6,060 bases of DNA. Source: Chloroflexota bacterium (GTDB lineage Bacteria > Chloroflexota > Dormibacteria > Dormibacterales > Dormibacteraceae). This document shows positions 5,504 through 6,060 of the stretch, in pieces; position 1 is the stretch's first letter; each line of letters starts with the position of its first letter. The notes beneath the pieces were generated by a model that had not been told where the DNA came from, searched no databases, and saw nothing but the letters and a program-made list of their open reading frames with translations. The position numbers were made by a program, and so were the translations under genes. The stretch covers positions 1-6,060 of the forward strand of contig VBGE01000084.1 of the NCBI GenBank assembly GCA_005880345.1. Direction: 5' to 3'.

Positions 5504-5509
5504 CCCCCT
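5504..5509 (-). promoter_or_regulatory. ribosome-binding site of the S8 protease gene
   Basis: AGGGGG on the minus strand lies 7 bases before the ATG at 5496. Together with the in-frame TGA immediately preceding the ATG it supports this start. Confidence 0.6.
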
Positions 5510-5534
5510 GCGCTACAAAAACCCCCGACGAATG

Positions 5535-5560
5535 CCATGGGTGAGCTTATCAACCCACGG
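5535..5560 (-). terminator. hairpin between SDR and S8 genes, weak terminator candidate
   Basis: CCATGGGT (5535-5542) can pair with ACCCACGG (5553-5560), 7 of 8 positions matching, around a 10-base loop. On the minus strand, downstream of the SDR stop, a GGGGGTTTTTG stretch follows after about 8 bases (5516-5526). A T-run not directly attached to the stem makes a good intrinsic terminator doubtful. It could instead be part of the S8 promoter or leader; TTGATA lies in the loop and stem on the minus strand (5553 to 5548), but no -10 partner was found. Confidence 0.25.
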
Positions 5561-5577
5561 CGCCGGAAGAAATACCC

Positions 5578-6060
5578 CTACCAGGGCACCGGCCGGCCGT
5601 CGCGGAAGAAGCCGGCGGTCGGCCCGCCGTCCGGCAGCTCGACCGCCCAGACGATCGAAGCGGCGCCTGCGCTAACCGGCCCGCCGCCGGGTCCGCCCAT
5701 GTCGGTGGCGACCCACCCGGGGCTCACCGAATTGACCAGGATGCGATCGCGCCTCAGCTCGGCGGCCAGCATGCGTGTCACCGCGTTCAGGGCAACCTTG
5801 CTCGTCGCATAGGCGGGCGAGCCGCCGGCCATGTCTGCGAGCGAGCCGATCTCGGACGAGACATTCACGATTCGACCGTGCCTGCTCTTGCGCAGAAGCG
5901 GTGCAAATGCCTGGCACATCCGCCACGCGCCGAAGAGGTTGGTTTCGAGCGTCTGGCGCACAACGTCCAGGTCGACATCCGACGCGCGCCGATCCGGGTC
6001 GTAGTTGACAGCCGCGTTGTTGACGAGCGCGTGCAGCGCGCCAAAGGATTCCGCGACCTC
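5578..6060 (-). CDS. short-chain dehydrogenase/reductase, 5' end cut by window edge
   Basis: This is the C-terminal 160 residues of a classical SDR, a soluble NAD(P)(H)-dependent oxidoreductase; the frame is open to the right edge. Counting from the edge, LVNNAAV (12-18) is the NNAG structural motif with Ala for Gly. Asn41 in ETNLFGAW, Ser68/Ser69 in IVNVSSEIGSL, Tyr84 and Lys88 in YATSK make up the catalytic tetrad. NSVSPGWVATDMGGPGGG and the ending ELPDGGPTAGFFRDGRPVPW resemble carbonyl-reductase-like SDRs. The missing part, about 75-80 residues, would contain the TGxxxGIG nucleotide-binding turn, so cofactor preference cannot be judged. The GTG at 5961 (Val34 here) is internal, because SDR sequence continues upstream of it. 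The substrate is unknown. It lies upstream of the S8 protease on the same strand with an 81-base gap, and a functional link is not evident. Confidence 0.93.
   Translation of the reverse strand, partial: EVAESFGALHALVNNAAVNYDPDRRASDVDLDVVRQTLETNLFGAWRMCQAFAPLLRKSRHGRIVNVSSEIGSLADMAGGSPAYATSKVALNAVTRMLAAELRRDRILVNSVSPGWVATDMGGPGGGPVSAGAASIVWAVELPDGGPTAGFFRDGRPVPW

Noticed and set aside
2022..5580. Possible recoding of TAG because it is so common as a stop
   Set aside because: The SDR and NUDIX proteins end at TAG where their families end, and reading through the CTAG overlaps would run into antisense sequence; TAG acts as a normal stop.
1..6060. CRISPR arrays, tRNAs, IS elements, phage or toxin-antitoxin genes
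   Set aside because: No spaced repeats, cloverleaf-like sequences, transposase motifs or terminal inverted repeats were found; nearly all bases are accounted for by ordinary chromosomal genes.

Overview
The window is a dense, high-GC (by eye about two thirds G+C) stretch of bacterial chromosome with eight protein genes, two of them cut by the window edges. No RNA gene, insertion sequence, phage gene, CRISPR array or long repeat was found. The mix fits a free-living aerobic soil or groundwater bacterium: cytochrome bd oxidase, an M50 protease with CBS domains, a 'DPxxG' BON protein and a secreted subtilase. Actinomycetota, Chloroflexota or Dormibacterota-like groups are plausible, but this is inference from protein style. 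No phylogenetic marker is present.

Layout: (1) 1-829, minus: N-terminal 276 residues of cytochrome bd quinol oxidase subunit I, running off the left edge. (2) A 62-bp divergent gap, then 892-2025, plus: a site-2-type M50 metalloprotease with a C-terminal CBS pair. (3) 2022-2860, minus: a membrane-anchored BON-domain protein followed, with a GTGA stop/start overlap, by a 100-residue charged helical protein. (4) 2861-3048: a 188-bp divergent intergenic region with two neat tandem hairpins. (5) 3049-3510, plus: a NUDIX hydrolase whose conserved N-terminus has no ATG, GTG or TTG start and probably begins at CTG. (6) 3507-3920, minus: a small secreted, probably lipid-anchored protein of unknown function. 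(7) 3964-5496, minus: a complete secreted S8 (subtilisin-like) protease with an I9-type propeptide. (8) 5578-6060, minus: the C-terminal 160 residues of a short-chain dehydrogenase/reductase entering from the right edge.

How the genes fit together: the M50 protease, BON protein and helical protein all look like membrane or envelope maintenance functions and sit next to each other, but the protease is convergent with the other two, so common regulation is not shown. The minus-strand order SDR, S8 protease, small lipoprotein has gaps of 81 and 43 bases. The last two may be co-transcribed, which makes the lipoprotein a candidate partner of the protease.

I do not see a convincing new multi-gene system. 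The most unusual signals are organisational: two convergent gene pairs interlock their stop codons in the same CTAG tetramer; CTAG occurs only three times by eye, each time at a stop codon; six of the seven visible stop codons are TAG; one stop codon sits in the loop of a possible terminator; and the NUDIX gene probably uses a CTG start.
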